From: Bryobacterales bacterium
GTDB taxonomy: Bacteria > Acidobacteriota > Terriglobia > Bryobacterales > Bryobacteraceae
Direction: 5' to 3'
Assembly (NCBI GenBank): GCA_025462985.1
Contig: JAOAPP010000440.1
Span: 1 to 6,262, forward strand
Length of the DNA: 6,262 nucleotides
Part shown: positions 1 through 6,262 of the stretch, piece after piece
How positions within the stretch are numbered: position 1 is the stretch's first letter
Layout of the letters: the number at the start of each line of letters is the position of its first letter
Program-made: the position numbers and the translations under genes
Notes under the pieces: generated by a model
What the model saw: only the letters and a program-made list of their open reading frames with translations
Told to the model about the DNA's origin: nothing
The model's database searches: none

Positions 1-2874
1 GTAAAGGCCAAGCGAAATGGGTCCTGCCAGAAACCGCGAGAGCAACACTGCGTAGCTTTCGAGCTGAGGCCGATAACGCCGTTCTTCTTCCGCGAGAAAG
101 TCGGAAAGGTCCGCACCTTCGTGCTCACTGGTTTTGTAATCGACGATCCATAATCGGCCGTCCCCATCCCGAAATGTACGATCCACCGTCCCGGCAATCA
201 GCTTTTCACCGATTCGGCCTCCGACGGTCCATTCCGATTGCGCTTCGGCATGGGGTTCGAGCATCCAGCGGCCCTTCTCGCTGCCAAGCGTGTTCGCCAC
301 TGCGCGCAGCACTTGCGCTGTGGCCCGCGATTCTTCGCCCCGCGGCACTCCCAGACGAAGCAGTTCTGATTTGATAAGAGAGGGTGCTGCGGCCGCATGC
401 CCACTCTGCCAGTTGGCAACGCCGGTCCGGGCGATGCGCTTCAGTACTTCGTGCACAACCGTTCCTACGTGCCGCCCCGTATCGCTCACCCACTCGTATG
501 CAACAGTTCGGGCCGAAGCGGTCGAGCGGCGGAGTTCCGGTTCCCAGCTCACCGAAATATCCAGTTTCGGAGTCTTCCAGGTTTCAGGCAGACGGTGGAG
601 AATGTTCATCCGCACGGCCGAGGCTTCAAAGAGCGAAGGCTGATGCCACTTTCTCCGCCTCACTGCAGCCTCAAACTCGCTCTGATAGGTGGTCCAGACC
701 AGTTTAAGAAAAGTATTGTCGCGCGGCGTGGCCGGATTTGCTCCCTGATCCTTTGTCTTGGTGCTGCCCAGAAGGTACAAGCGGTTTTTTGCGCGCGTGG
801 CGGCGACATAGAAGAGCCTTTTCACCTCATGGGCCTCTTTAATGTCCTGCTTCTTTCTGATGTCGTCGTACAGGTCGTCTTTGGCCCTGCGTCGAGGTTG
901 ACAAGCCACCTGAACCCGACGCCCACCTTCCGTCAGCTCTTCGCTCCAGATGATCAGGTCGCGGTCATTGATCCTTGCGCCACCGCCGAGATTGGGCAGG
1001 ATGACCGTGTCGAACTCCAGACCCTTCGCGCTGTGAATGGTCATAATCTTGACGCAATCTACGCCAGTGAGCGGCTTGGCAAACAGAAATTCCAGCCTCG
1101 CGTTCAGCAGGCTGAAGTCCCGAATCACGCCTCCTTCTTCGAACTGCTCGACCAGTTCGAAATAGGTGAGTGCGTCTTCCAGATGGCTCGGCTCGCGCAG
1201 CAGCGACGGTCCGCCCAGCCCGAGCCAGGATTGTTCCACCAGTTCGCGAAGCGGGCATCGCCCCAGGTGATTGACGGCACGGGAAAGAATTTCGGCGGTT
1301 CGCACAGCCCTGATTCGGCCCGAAACGGAGAGAGCGGCAATCTTGTCGGGATCGCTGAGCAGATCGAGAATCGTGCGGTCTCGCTCGTGCTCAGCCAGAG
1401 CCGAAAGATCCGACAGGTCCAGTCCGCACCAGGGCGCGCGCAGACAGGCAAGCCAGGAGACTCGGTCGCCGAGATGAACAATCGCGCGCGTCAGCGAGAT
1501 GAGGTCCAGGATATGTTGTTCCTCCCGTAGCTGATCGATTTCGAACGCTTCGTAGCGAATGCCCGCTTCGCGAAGCACCGGAAGAATCGAGGCCAGGTGT
1601 GCCCGGCTGCGAACCAATATCGCGACGTCACCTTTCTCGAGCGATTCAGCACAGAGTCTCGCCACCTCCCGCGCCTCCTCGTTTCCCTTATCGTCAATGA
1701 AAGCGATGAGCTTGGGTTCGATGTCTGTCTCCGGCCGCGCTGCGCTCGCATTGCGGAACTTGACGCTTCCTTCGGCGGGGTTGTCGTCCGTCATGACGGC
1801 CGAGAAAACGTCCTGAGCCCATTTCACGATTTCTGGCGTCGACCGGAAATTGGACGTCAGCTGGAGACAGTGCAACCGAACCGAGCCCAACTGCTCACGA
1901 TGCCAGCACTGCAGGAACAAACCGACTTCGGCCTGGCGAAACCGATAGATACTCTGCATCGGATCGCCTACAACGAACAACGTCCGGTTGTCCCCCTCCG
2001 ACCATTGGCCCGTAAGCGCTTCCAACAGTTCGTATTGCGCGAGCGAAGTATCCTGGAACTCGTCCACTAGCAGGTGTTGAATGCGATAGTCAAGCGAGTA
2101 GAGAAGATCGCTGGGCGCTTCAGGGCCGCCAAGGGCGTTGATCGCCGCGCGCGTGATCTCAGTAAAGTCCACCTCTCCCTTATTACGGAACACGTTGCGC
2201 AGTTCCTGTTCGGCGAAGCCGAGGAGATCGCAAAAGTCCTGCGCGTGCGAACGGCTGGATTCGAGCGACGCGCTCAGGAATCGCCACTGCTCCCTTCGTT
2301 CCAGCATGCTGGCAACCTGCATCTCGAGCGTGCCCAGATCGTTTTCGAAGTGAAGTGCGATGCGTTGAAAGAGAGCACGCTCCTCCGCGTCACCCTCGGC
2401 CAGGCCTCGTATGGTCCGGCGCGCGGCAATGCGGTAGAGCTCCGTGGCGTTTTCGACGACATTGGGCGCGCCACCGAGATGCGACACTACCGGCATTTGT
2501 CGGGTAAGCGTGGCGCAAAGTGAATCAATGGTCTGAATCTGCAGTCGTGAGGTGTCCACGCGCAGATTCCAATTGAGCTGTCGATCGACCTGGAGAACGG
2601 CCCGCGCCAACTCCTGCGTCTTGCATTGATGCTCGTCGATCAGTTCGCCGTTCTCACAATCCTCAAACGCTTTGAGTACGCGTTCACGCATCTCGGCCGC
2701 CGCTTTGCGCGTGAACGTCATAGCCACTACCGCTTCCGGGCGTTCGACCGTACTGAGAAGCCGAAGATATCGCTGAACCAGCAGGCTCGTCTTTCCCGAT
2801 CCGGCAGGAGCCTCGACGATAAAGGAGCGGGCAGGGTCCAGTGCGGCCTCACGCTGCGGATGATCGGACGTCAT
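1..2874 (-). CDS. UvrD/AddA-like helicase-nuclease, 3' end beyond window (partial)
   Basis: This is a superfamily 1A DNA helicase fused to a RecB-type nuclease, expected to unwind and degrade double-strand DNA ends for recombinational repair in the cytoplasm. The frame is open for 958 codons from ATG at 2874 to the left edge. Helicase motifs in order are Walker A APAGSGKT (22-29), motif Ia TFTRKAAAEM (53-62), QTIDSL (114-119), Walker B DEFQDT (271-276), GDPMQSIYRFRQAE (303-316), TSNFRSTP (340-347), KIMTIHSAKGLEFD (609-622) and RLFYVAATRAK (686-696). The C-terminal nuclease has H808 in GTVVHE, D898 in VDR, D912-Y-K914 and the Q937-L-E-S-Y941 motif, so every expected catalytic position is present. 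Only a short tail should be missing: in B. subtilis AddA (about 1232 residues) the D-x-K motif also lies near the C-terminus. The start overlaps the stop of the AddB-like gene by 4 bp. The motif IV-like sequence resembles helicases paired with TIGR03623-type proteins more than classical AddA. The family call is firm; the AddA name is by analogy. Confidence 0.95.
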   Translation of the reverse strand, partial: MTSDHPQREAALDPARSFIVEAPAGSGKTSLLVQRYLRLLSTVERPEAVVAMTFTRKAAAEMRERVLKAFEDCENGELIDEHQCKTQELARAVLQVDRQLNWNLRVDTSRLQIQTIDSLCATLTRQMPVVSHLGGAPNVVENATELYRIAARRTIRGLAEGDAEERALFQRIALHFENDLGTLEMQVASMLERREQWRFLSASLESSRSHAQDFCDLLGFAEQELRNVFRNKGEVDFTEITRAAINALGGPEAPSDLLYSLDYRIQHLLVDEFQDTSLAQYELLEALTGQWSEGDNRTLFVVGDPMQSIYRFRQAEVGLFLQCWHREQLGSVRLHCLQLTSNFRSTPEIVKWAQDVFSAVMTDDNPAEGSVKFRNASAARPETDIEPKLIAFIDDKGNEEAREVARLCAESLEKGDVAILVRSRAHLASILPVLREAGIRYEAFEIDQLREEQHILDLISLTRAIVHLGDRVSWLACLRAPWCGLDLSDLSALAEHERDRTILDLLSDPDKIAALSVSGRIRAVRTAEILSRAVNHLGRCPLRELVEQSWLGLGGPSLLREPSHLEDALTYFELVEQFEEGGVIRDFSLLNARLEFLFAKPLTGVDCVKIMTIHSAKGLEFDTVILPNLGGGARINDRDLIIWSEELTEGGRRVQVACQPRRRAKDDLYDDIRKKQDIKEAHEVKRLFYVAATRAKNRLYLLGSTKTKDQGANPATPRDNTFLKLVWTTYQSEFEAAVRRRKWHQPSLFEASAVRMNILHRLPETWKTPKLDISVSWEPELRRSTASARTVAYEWVSDTGRHVGTVVHEVLKRIARTGVANWQSGHAAAAPSLIKSELLRLGVPRGEESRATAQVLRAVANTLGSEKGRWMLEPHAEAQSEWTVGGRIGEKLIAGTVDRTFRDGDGRLWIVDYKTSEHEGADLSDFLAEEERRYRPQLESYAVLLSRFLAGPISLGLY

Positions 2875-5498
2875 GCCTCTTCCTCGGCCTGCACCTGCTT
2901 TTCGTTTACCCGGCACAGGGGTTTATTGTTGCAGTAGGTGCATGCTTCCTTTGAAGGGTCCACCATGGCCTCGCCCCGCAAGAACTCTGACGCCAGCCGC
3001 TGCACTTCCTGTTCCGCCTTCGCAATAAAATCGTCCCACTTGTCGCCCATCACAGCGATACTGCTTCCGCTCGTATGCCGGTCACGAGCTTTGCCGACGA
3101 GCCGCACATCGCGCGCCCGTACCTGTCCGAACAGCATTCCTTCCACTTTGGGGTTCTTGGCGGAAGCGTAGACGAGAAGCTGCGGCTCCGACGGTCGCGG
3201 ACAATCCAGCTTCGTTTTCGCCACGCTTCCACTCTTGTAATCGATCAGCAGAATGCCGCCGCCGCGTAAGCGATCGAGCCGGTCTACGCGAAGCCGCAGC
3301 GGCAGGCCAGCCAAATTGAAATGAATCTCATCCTCCGTCTGCTCGACGGTGAAGGGCAGCTTACGCGCCTTCTCCACTTCTGTCAGCCACTCCAGGAGCA
3401 ACTGCTCCAGGCGCTTTCGTTCCACTTGCGTCGTCTGGGAGTGAAAGGCGCTGTTCGACACTTCCGTCACCGCTCGCCGCACCGAATTGTAGACCAGCTC
3501 TCCCAGCGCCTCGTCCGTGGAGTTGTTCAGTGCGTCCGAGGTCTTCAGTTCCTCCCACACGTATTGGAGTGCTTTGTGCAAAAAACCACCGCGGTCTCGG
3601 CTGTCGAATCCAAAACAGGCGTCTTCCGGCAGCTGCGCTCTCAGGCGAATCTCGGCGAACGCCCGGAACGGACAGAGAGATTGCGCCTTGATGATGCTGG
3701 TTCCGCCGATGACATCACGCGTGACGTCGAAGGGCGGCCCCTGCGTGTCCACGACCTGGTCGAGCGTCGCAGGAACAAAGGACTCGACGGGAAGTTTGCC
3801 TTCCCATGCGGGTATGCTCGGCTCAGACACTACTTTGCAGTACGGCGCAGCGAGAGGCGAAAGACGTTCGGTATAGGTTCCAAAGACCTGGTTGGAACTA
3901 CAGAACAATGCTTCCGTCAAACGGAGGCGCTCCGATTGCAGGAGTGCCGGCGTGCTGTTCGGCAGATTGTGCTCCCGCTGCAGCTGGAGCGGTATCAGCG
4001 GCGATGTGCGCAAGGCCGGCGGCCACATTTGTTCGGAAAGTCCAGCCACGAAGGTGCAGTCGAATTGAAGTCCCGGAGCATCGAGCGCATCAAGAATCTG
4101 GACCGGAGAGTACCAGTCACCCCTCTGAATGCCGCCTGCTCCGAGTATCTGCTTTAGGCGATTCACAGCGGACTCGAACTTGACACTCGGCGCGACTAGG
4201 CCGAGCGTTGCCAGTGCAGACAGGGAATCCTTCCAGCCTTCCACCACCTGTTGTTCGGCGGCGGTAAGCTTTATGTCGCCCGGCCAACCGGCAGCCTGGA
4301 CGAGATCGCCAAAAAACCGGCTCCAGCCGGAAAGCTCGGCATTGTGGGGCTTGGAGCGAAGGACTTCGCGAACCTTCGTCCACGTCTTGGTCAACAACGG
4401 GCAAGAGCGGGTTGCATATTCGAGATCCCGTAACGACACATCCAGTTCACGCAAGCGCCTGAGACTGAGGTCGGCTAGCGCTCGGAGATCACGTTCCTGT
4501 GATGCGCCGGAAATGAATGGACTCCGAAGAACGGCCGTCGCCTCGGAGCTTTCGACACGTGGCCGCGCCAGTTCGAGCAGCAGCAGGGCGTTGGCGACGA
4601 TCGGGTGCTCGTAAAGACTTTGGGCACGGTTGATATGAAAGATCGACTCTTCCTGGTCATCTGCAGGAAGCTTGGATACGAAGGACAACCCGGAGCGGGG
4701 ATAGAAGACACTTCGAAAGGTTCGTTCAACACGGCTGCGATGTTCAGGAAGGCCGGGCAGAAAGATGCCGAGAGATCGACGCGGGTCGGCTTCAATTTGC
4801 GCTCGCGCCCAGCGAGCCGCGGCTTCGAGTTCACCGCGAAAATCAGCGCGCATCTTGACCGGGTGCCGGACCGCTTGGGATCGTTCGTCCGCCAACTGAG
4901 GTCCCGTCGGCAGCAGAGTGCCAGCCGTCTCGAAAACGGCGCTCAGAGAGGGGCTTGGCGCGTGGAACCCGGCGAATATGACCGAATCACGTGGGCACAG
5001 GCTCGATTGGATCCAGGAAGGCAGGGAGCGCATCGCGTCGCTGCGCGTCATCCATCCGTTGCTCTGGCACTGTTTGCCAAACGCCGCCTGCCAGCGGTGA
5101 AACTGCTGAGCGTCCTCATGCGTGTTCCACGCCTCGTCCGAGAGCGGAATCTGCCATTCGACCGCGAGCCGGAGCGCCTCACGCGCCAAGCGAGCCGTCG
5201 CCGACACGTCGAACAGATTGGCCGCGGAGCTCTCGATGACTTTCTCCCACAGCAGGAGTTCCTGTGCGGGAGACAGCAGCGAGGGAAGATCGGGGGACGC
5301 ATACCTGGCTTCCTGCCATGACGCAGTCAGCCATGCATCAAGGCTGTAGATCGCCGGGCGACGCCAGCTGAGCTTGCCGCGATCCAACTCGGAACGCGCG
5401 AATTGTTGAGAGGCCACAGCTGCCTGGACCGGCGAAGAGGTCACGAGCGTGCTGTGCTCATTCAGCCGGGTCGACACCCCGGGGATTGAGAGACGCAT
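2871..5498 (-). CDS. AddB-like PD-(D/E)XK nuclease with Fe-S cysteines, probable DNA repair protein
   Basis: This 875-residue protein is the likely partner subunit of the downstream helicase-nuclease. The N-terminal half resembles an inactivated helicase: the expected Walker A position (about 17-30) reads LVTSSPVQAAVA with no GKT. Helicase-fold landmarks remain, namely VIFAGF (173-178), GIFLPGL (244-250) and FDCTFVAGLSEQMWPP (479-494). The C-terminal RecB-type nuclease has H641 (in GGFLHK), D739 (in RVDRLD), D753-Y-K755 and Q773-L-L-V-Y777, a complete active-site set. C609 together with C853-x2-C856-x5-C862 matches the four-cysteine 4Fe-4S staple known from AddB, which closes around the nuclease domain. 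About 875 residues fits the 'probable DNA repair protein' family (TIGR03623-like, about 900 residues) and is well short of Firmicute AddB (about 1150). It lies 26 bp downstream of the membrane-protein gene and overlaps the helicase gene by ATGA. The start is supported by a GGAG-type Shine-Dalgarno. The family assignment is from recalled motifs, not a search. Confidence 0.93.
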   Translation of the reverse strand: MRLSIPGVSTRLNEHSTLVTSSPVQAAVASQQFARSELDRGKLSWRRPAIYSLDAWLTASWQEARYASPDLPSLLSPAQELLLWEKVIESSAANLFDVSATARLAREALRLAVEWQIPLSDEAWNTHEDAQQFHRWQAAFGKQCQSNGWMTRSDAMRSLPSWIQSSLCPRDSVIFAGFHAPSPSLSAVFETAGTLLPTGPQLADERSQAVRHPVKMRADFRGELEAAARWARAQIEADPRRSLGIFLPGLPEHRSRVERTFRSVFYPRSGLSFVSKLPADDQEESIFHINRAQSLYEHPIVANALLLLELARPRVESSEATAVLRSPFISGASQERDLRALADLSLRRLRELDVSLRDLEYATRSCPLLTKTWTKVREVLRSKPHNAELSGWSRFFGDLVQAAGWPGDIKLTAAEQQVVEGWKDSLSALATLGLVAPSVKFESAVNRLKQILGAGGIQRGDWYSPVQILDALDAPGLQFDCTFVAGLSEQMWPPALRTSPLIPLQLQREHNLPNSTPALLQSERLRLTEALFCSSNQVFGTYTERLSPLAAPYCKVVSEPSIPAWEGKLPVESFVPATLDQVVDTQGPPFDVTRDVIGGTSIIKAQSLCPFRAFAEIRLRAQLPEDACFGFDSRDRGGFLHKALQYVWEELKTSDALNNSTDEALGELVYNSVRRAVTEVSNSAFHSQTTQVERKRLEQLLLEWLTEVEKARKLPFTVEQTEDEIHFNLAGLPLRLRVDRLDRLRGGGILLIDYKSGSVAKTKLDCPRPSEPQLLVYASAKNPKVEGMLFGQVRARDVRLVGKARDRHTSGSSIAVMGDKWDDFIAKAEQEVQRLASEFLRGEAMVDPSKEACTYCNNKPLCRVNEKQVQAEEEA
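2881..2885 (-). promoter_or_regulatory. ribosome binding site of the helicase-nuclease gene, inside the AddB-like gene
   Basis: GAGGA on the minus strand lies 6 nt before ATG at 2874. It is embedded in the codons for the terminal Glu-rich tail (EEEA) of the AddB-like protein. With the 4-bp ATGA stop/start overlap, this decides the start and points to translational coupling, which would keep the two subunits near equal amounts. Confidence 0.75.
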
Positions 5499-5502
5499 GA
5501 AG

Positions 5503-5510
5503 CTCCCTCT
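5503..5510 (-). promoter_or_regulatory. ribosome binding site of the AddB-like gene
   Basis: AGAGGGAG on the minus strand lies 4 nt before ATG at 5498 (7 nt from its GAGG core). It supports this start and lies entirely in the 26-bp gap after the membrane-protein gene, consistent with an operon. Confidence 0.7.
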
Positions 5511-5524
5511 ATTATCAGTGTTGG

Positions 5525-5902
5525 CTAGCGAACTGCCGCGGCACGTCGCTTGATGCGCGCTCCCAGGCTCTCAAGGAGAGCGATGGCGGAAAGGCCGATC
5601 AGAAAATGCAGCACGCGGATTGCCTCGTGAGCACGCCCAGGCAGGAACCGGCCCATGCTCATTCCGAAGTAGAGGACGAGCAAGCCCCACAGGAATGCCG
5701 CAATCACAAGCGATGGATTGACTTTGGCACTGGCACCAATGGCTGCCATGGCCCAAAGCAGTGCAACAAATGCAACGCCCATTCCCGTGTGCAGCGGAAT
5801 GAGATCGAAGGAATGGTGCGTCCAGAACAGGAAGCCGAGAATGAGCAGAATGACACCCAGGAGTCGCCCTGCATTCTGCAGGATCAATACTAGCGTTTTC
5901 AT
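5525..5902 (-). CDS. small four-helix integral membrane protein, function unknown
   Basis: I do not recognise a named family with confidence. The 125-residue product is almost entirely hydrophobic, with four predicted membrane segments at about 12-28, 38-58, 64-83 and 95-112. It has no cleavable-looking signal peptide. The basic C-terminus (RIKRR, 116-120) suggests a cytoplasmic tail by the positive-inside rule, which with four helices puts both ends inside. Histidines sit at or near helix ends (H29, H30, H38, H92, H99). The 'PLHTGMGVAFVALLWAMA' stretch (36-53) has the look of small uncharacterised inner-membrane proteins, but a heme- or metal-binding role is not supported. The chosen ATG has AGGA 8 nt upstream. 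It starts 46 bp after the DksA-like gene and ends 26 bp before the AddB-like gene, so it may be co-transcribed with both. Its leader can form a hairpin that covers its own ribosome binding site. A real gene is likely; its function is open. Confidence 0.8.
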   Translation of the reverse strand: MKTLVLILQNAGRLLGVILLILGFLFWTHHSFDLIPLHTGMGVAFVALLWAMAAIGASAKVNPSLVIAAFLWGLLVLYFGMSMGRFLPGRAHEAIRVLHFLIGLSAIALLESLGARIKRRAAAVR

Positions 5903-5929
5903 AAGCGAGTTCCTATCCAGGATCGCTTA
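5902..5929 (-). promoter_or_regulatory. leader hairpin sequestering the ribosome binding site of the membrane-protein gene
   Basis: On the minus-strand RNA, UAAGCGA (5929-5923) pairs perfectly with UCGCUUA (5908-5902). Inside it UCCU (5922-5919) pairs with AGGA (5914-5911), leaving a 4-nt GGAU loop and a 2-nt AC bulge on the 3' side. The AGGA is the Shine-Dalgarno of the downstream gene, and the last pair of the outer stem uses the A of its AUG. The fold would therefore hide the initiation region. A bulged stem around a Shine-Dalgarno is the usual design of RNA thermometers and other translational switches, but no function is shown here. The pairing is seen directly; the role is inference. 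A chance palindrome or a protein-binding DNA palindrome is possible. Confidence 0.45.
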
Positions 5930-5945
5930 CCCGATTCCTATAAGC
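5925..5945 (-). promoter_or_regulatory. possible competing hairpin upstream of the membrane-protein gene
   Basis: GCUUA (5945-5941), 3 nt after the stop codon of the DksA-like gene, can pair with UAAGC (5929-5925). UAAGC is also the 5' arm of the larger Shine-Dalgarno-hiding hairpin, so the two folds exclude each other. The stem is only 5 bp with an 11-nt loop, much weaker than the alternative, and may be chance. Confidence 0.2.
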
Positions 5946-5948
5946 AGT

Positions 5949-6262
5949 TCAGGCAATATCGCCCAACGTCTGCGGGCGATTCTCGGCCGCCTCCTTATCG
6001 TGGTTCTCTTGATCCGCAAGGCAGTAGGGCGTCCAGGGGACAGCATTGAGACGAGCCGGTTCGATTTGCTGTCCGCAGTCTATACAAATGCCGAATGTTC
6101 CGTCCTTGATTCGCCGGAGAGCATCCCTCACCATTGTCAGGGTATCGTAGAGCATGCCTCCCTCCTGCAGCGCGGTGTCCCGGCCCGTGGCTGAGATGAC
6201 GGCATCAATGGGGTCTTCGACATCTGCGATTTTCGCATCGAGAGCGTCCTCGCAGCGACGAC
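5949..6262 (-). CDS. DksA/TraR-family zinc-finger regulator, 5' end beyond window (partial)
   Basis: The frame is open from the right edge to TGA at 5951-5949, giving 103 visible residues; the true start lies outside the window. DksA/TraR proteins bind in the RNA polymerase secondary channel and tune transcription initiation, with ppGpp in the case of DksA. The visible part begins in the coiled coil. Its tip reads DPID (visible residues 16-19), aligning with the E. coli DksA tip D71-x2-D74, but the residue equivalent to Ala76 is Val (21). The zinc-finger region follows as C59-x2-C62-x17-C80-x2-D83, so the fourth cysteine of the usual C4 finger is replaced by aspartate. The GTFGIC lead-in and the RL-A-PW-YC pattern are typical of the family. 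The ATG at 6155 is internal (it lies after the coiled-coil tip) and should not be taken as the start. It is the first gene in line with the membrane and repair genes downstream. TraR/YbiI-like small paralogues are the alternative to DksA proper. Confidence 0.9.
   Translation of the reverse strand, partial: RRCEDALDAKIADVEDPIDAVISATGRDTALQEGGMLYDTLTMVRDALRRIKDGTFGICIDCGQQIEPARLNAVPWTPYCLADQENHDKEAAENRPQTLGDIA

Noticed and set aside
397..1530. A 377-codon open frame on the plus strand.
   Set aside because: It is exactly antisense to the helicase-nuclease gene, whose SF1 motifs run continuously through this stretch. The plus-strand translation shows no domain or motif; it is a high-GC shadow frame.
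1597..2523. Two further plus-strand frames (1597-2070 and 2074-2523) that could look like small genes.
   Set aside because: Both lie antisense to the conserved helicase motifs (DEFQDT, GDPMQSIYR, TSNFRSTP) and show no recognisable features.
3321..5321. Plus-strand frames of 278 and 238 codons (3321-4157 and 4605-5321).
   Set aside because: They are antisense to the AddB-like gene and have shadow-type, Arg-rich composition without motifs.
1..5498. The helicase-nuclease pair as an anti-phage defence island.
   Set aside because: There are no accompanying defence genes, mobile-element remnants or composition shift, and the motifs fit housekeeping end resection.
5902..5929. The inverted repeat as an intrinsic terminator for the DksA-like gene.
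   Set aside because: No U-tract follows the stem on the minus-strand RNA (the start codon and AAAACG follow), and on the plus strand no gene ends there.
5934..5943. TTATAGGAAT on the minus strand as a -10-like promoter element before the membrane-protein gene.
   Set aside because: The match to a -10 hexamer is weak and I found no convincing -35 partner at the right distance inside the end of the DksA-like gene.
5949..6155. Treating ATG at 6155 as the start of a 68-residue zinc-finger protein.
   Set aside because: The same frame stays open to the window edge and encodes the DksA coiled-coil tip upstream, so 6155 is an internal Met codon.

Overview
The window is a compact, GC-rich bacterial chromosome segment in which everything I can support lies on the minus strand. 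Reading in the direction of transcription (from high to low coordinates) there are four genes. First is the 3' part of a DksA/TraR-type zinc-finger regulator that runs in from the right edge. Next come a small four-helix membrane protein of unknown function, a complete AddB-like nuclease subunit with an iron-sulfur motif, and a UvrD/AddA-like helicase-nuclease that runs off the left edge. The organism cannot be fixed from the sequence alone. Gene style and the regulator type suggest an Acidobacteriota-like or proteobacterial genome, and this is inference only.

The core (1-5498) is a two-gene helicase-nuclease module. The AddB-like protein (2871-5498) carries a RecB-type PD-(D/E)XK nuclease core and four cysteines placed as in the AddB iron-sulfur 'staple', but its N-terminal helicase-like half has no Walker A motif. 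The AddA-like protein (1-2874) has all the superfamily 1 helicase motifs followed by its own PD-(D/E)XK nuclease. The two genes overlap by 4 bp (ATGA), with a good Shine-Dalgarno inside the last codons of the first, so they are very likely translationally coupled. Together they should form a single-motor, two-nuclease machine that resects double-strand DNA ends for recombination. The pair most resembles the group in which the AddB-like partner is annotated 'probable DNA repair protein' (TIGR03623-like) rather than classical Firmicute AddAB.

The right end (5525-6262) holds the membrane protein and the DksA-like gene. The gaps are 26 bp (membrane gene to AddB-like gene) and 46 bp (DksA-like gene to membrane gene), so one transcript for all four genes is plausible. 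The 46-bp gap is the most unusual non-coding element: its RNA can fold into a 7+4 bp hairpin that pairs the Shine-Dalgarno of the membrane gene and reaches the A of its start codon. An upstream copy of the closing sequence offers a competing fold. No gene-free stretch exceeds 50 bp, and I saw no RNA genes, mobile elements, CRISPR arrays or convincing intrinsic terminators.
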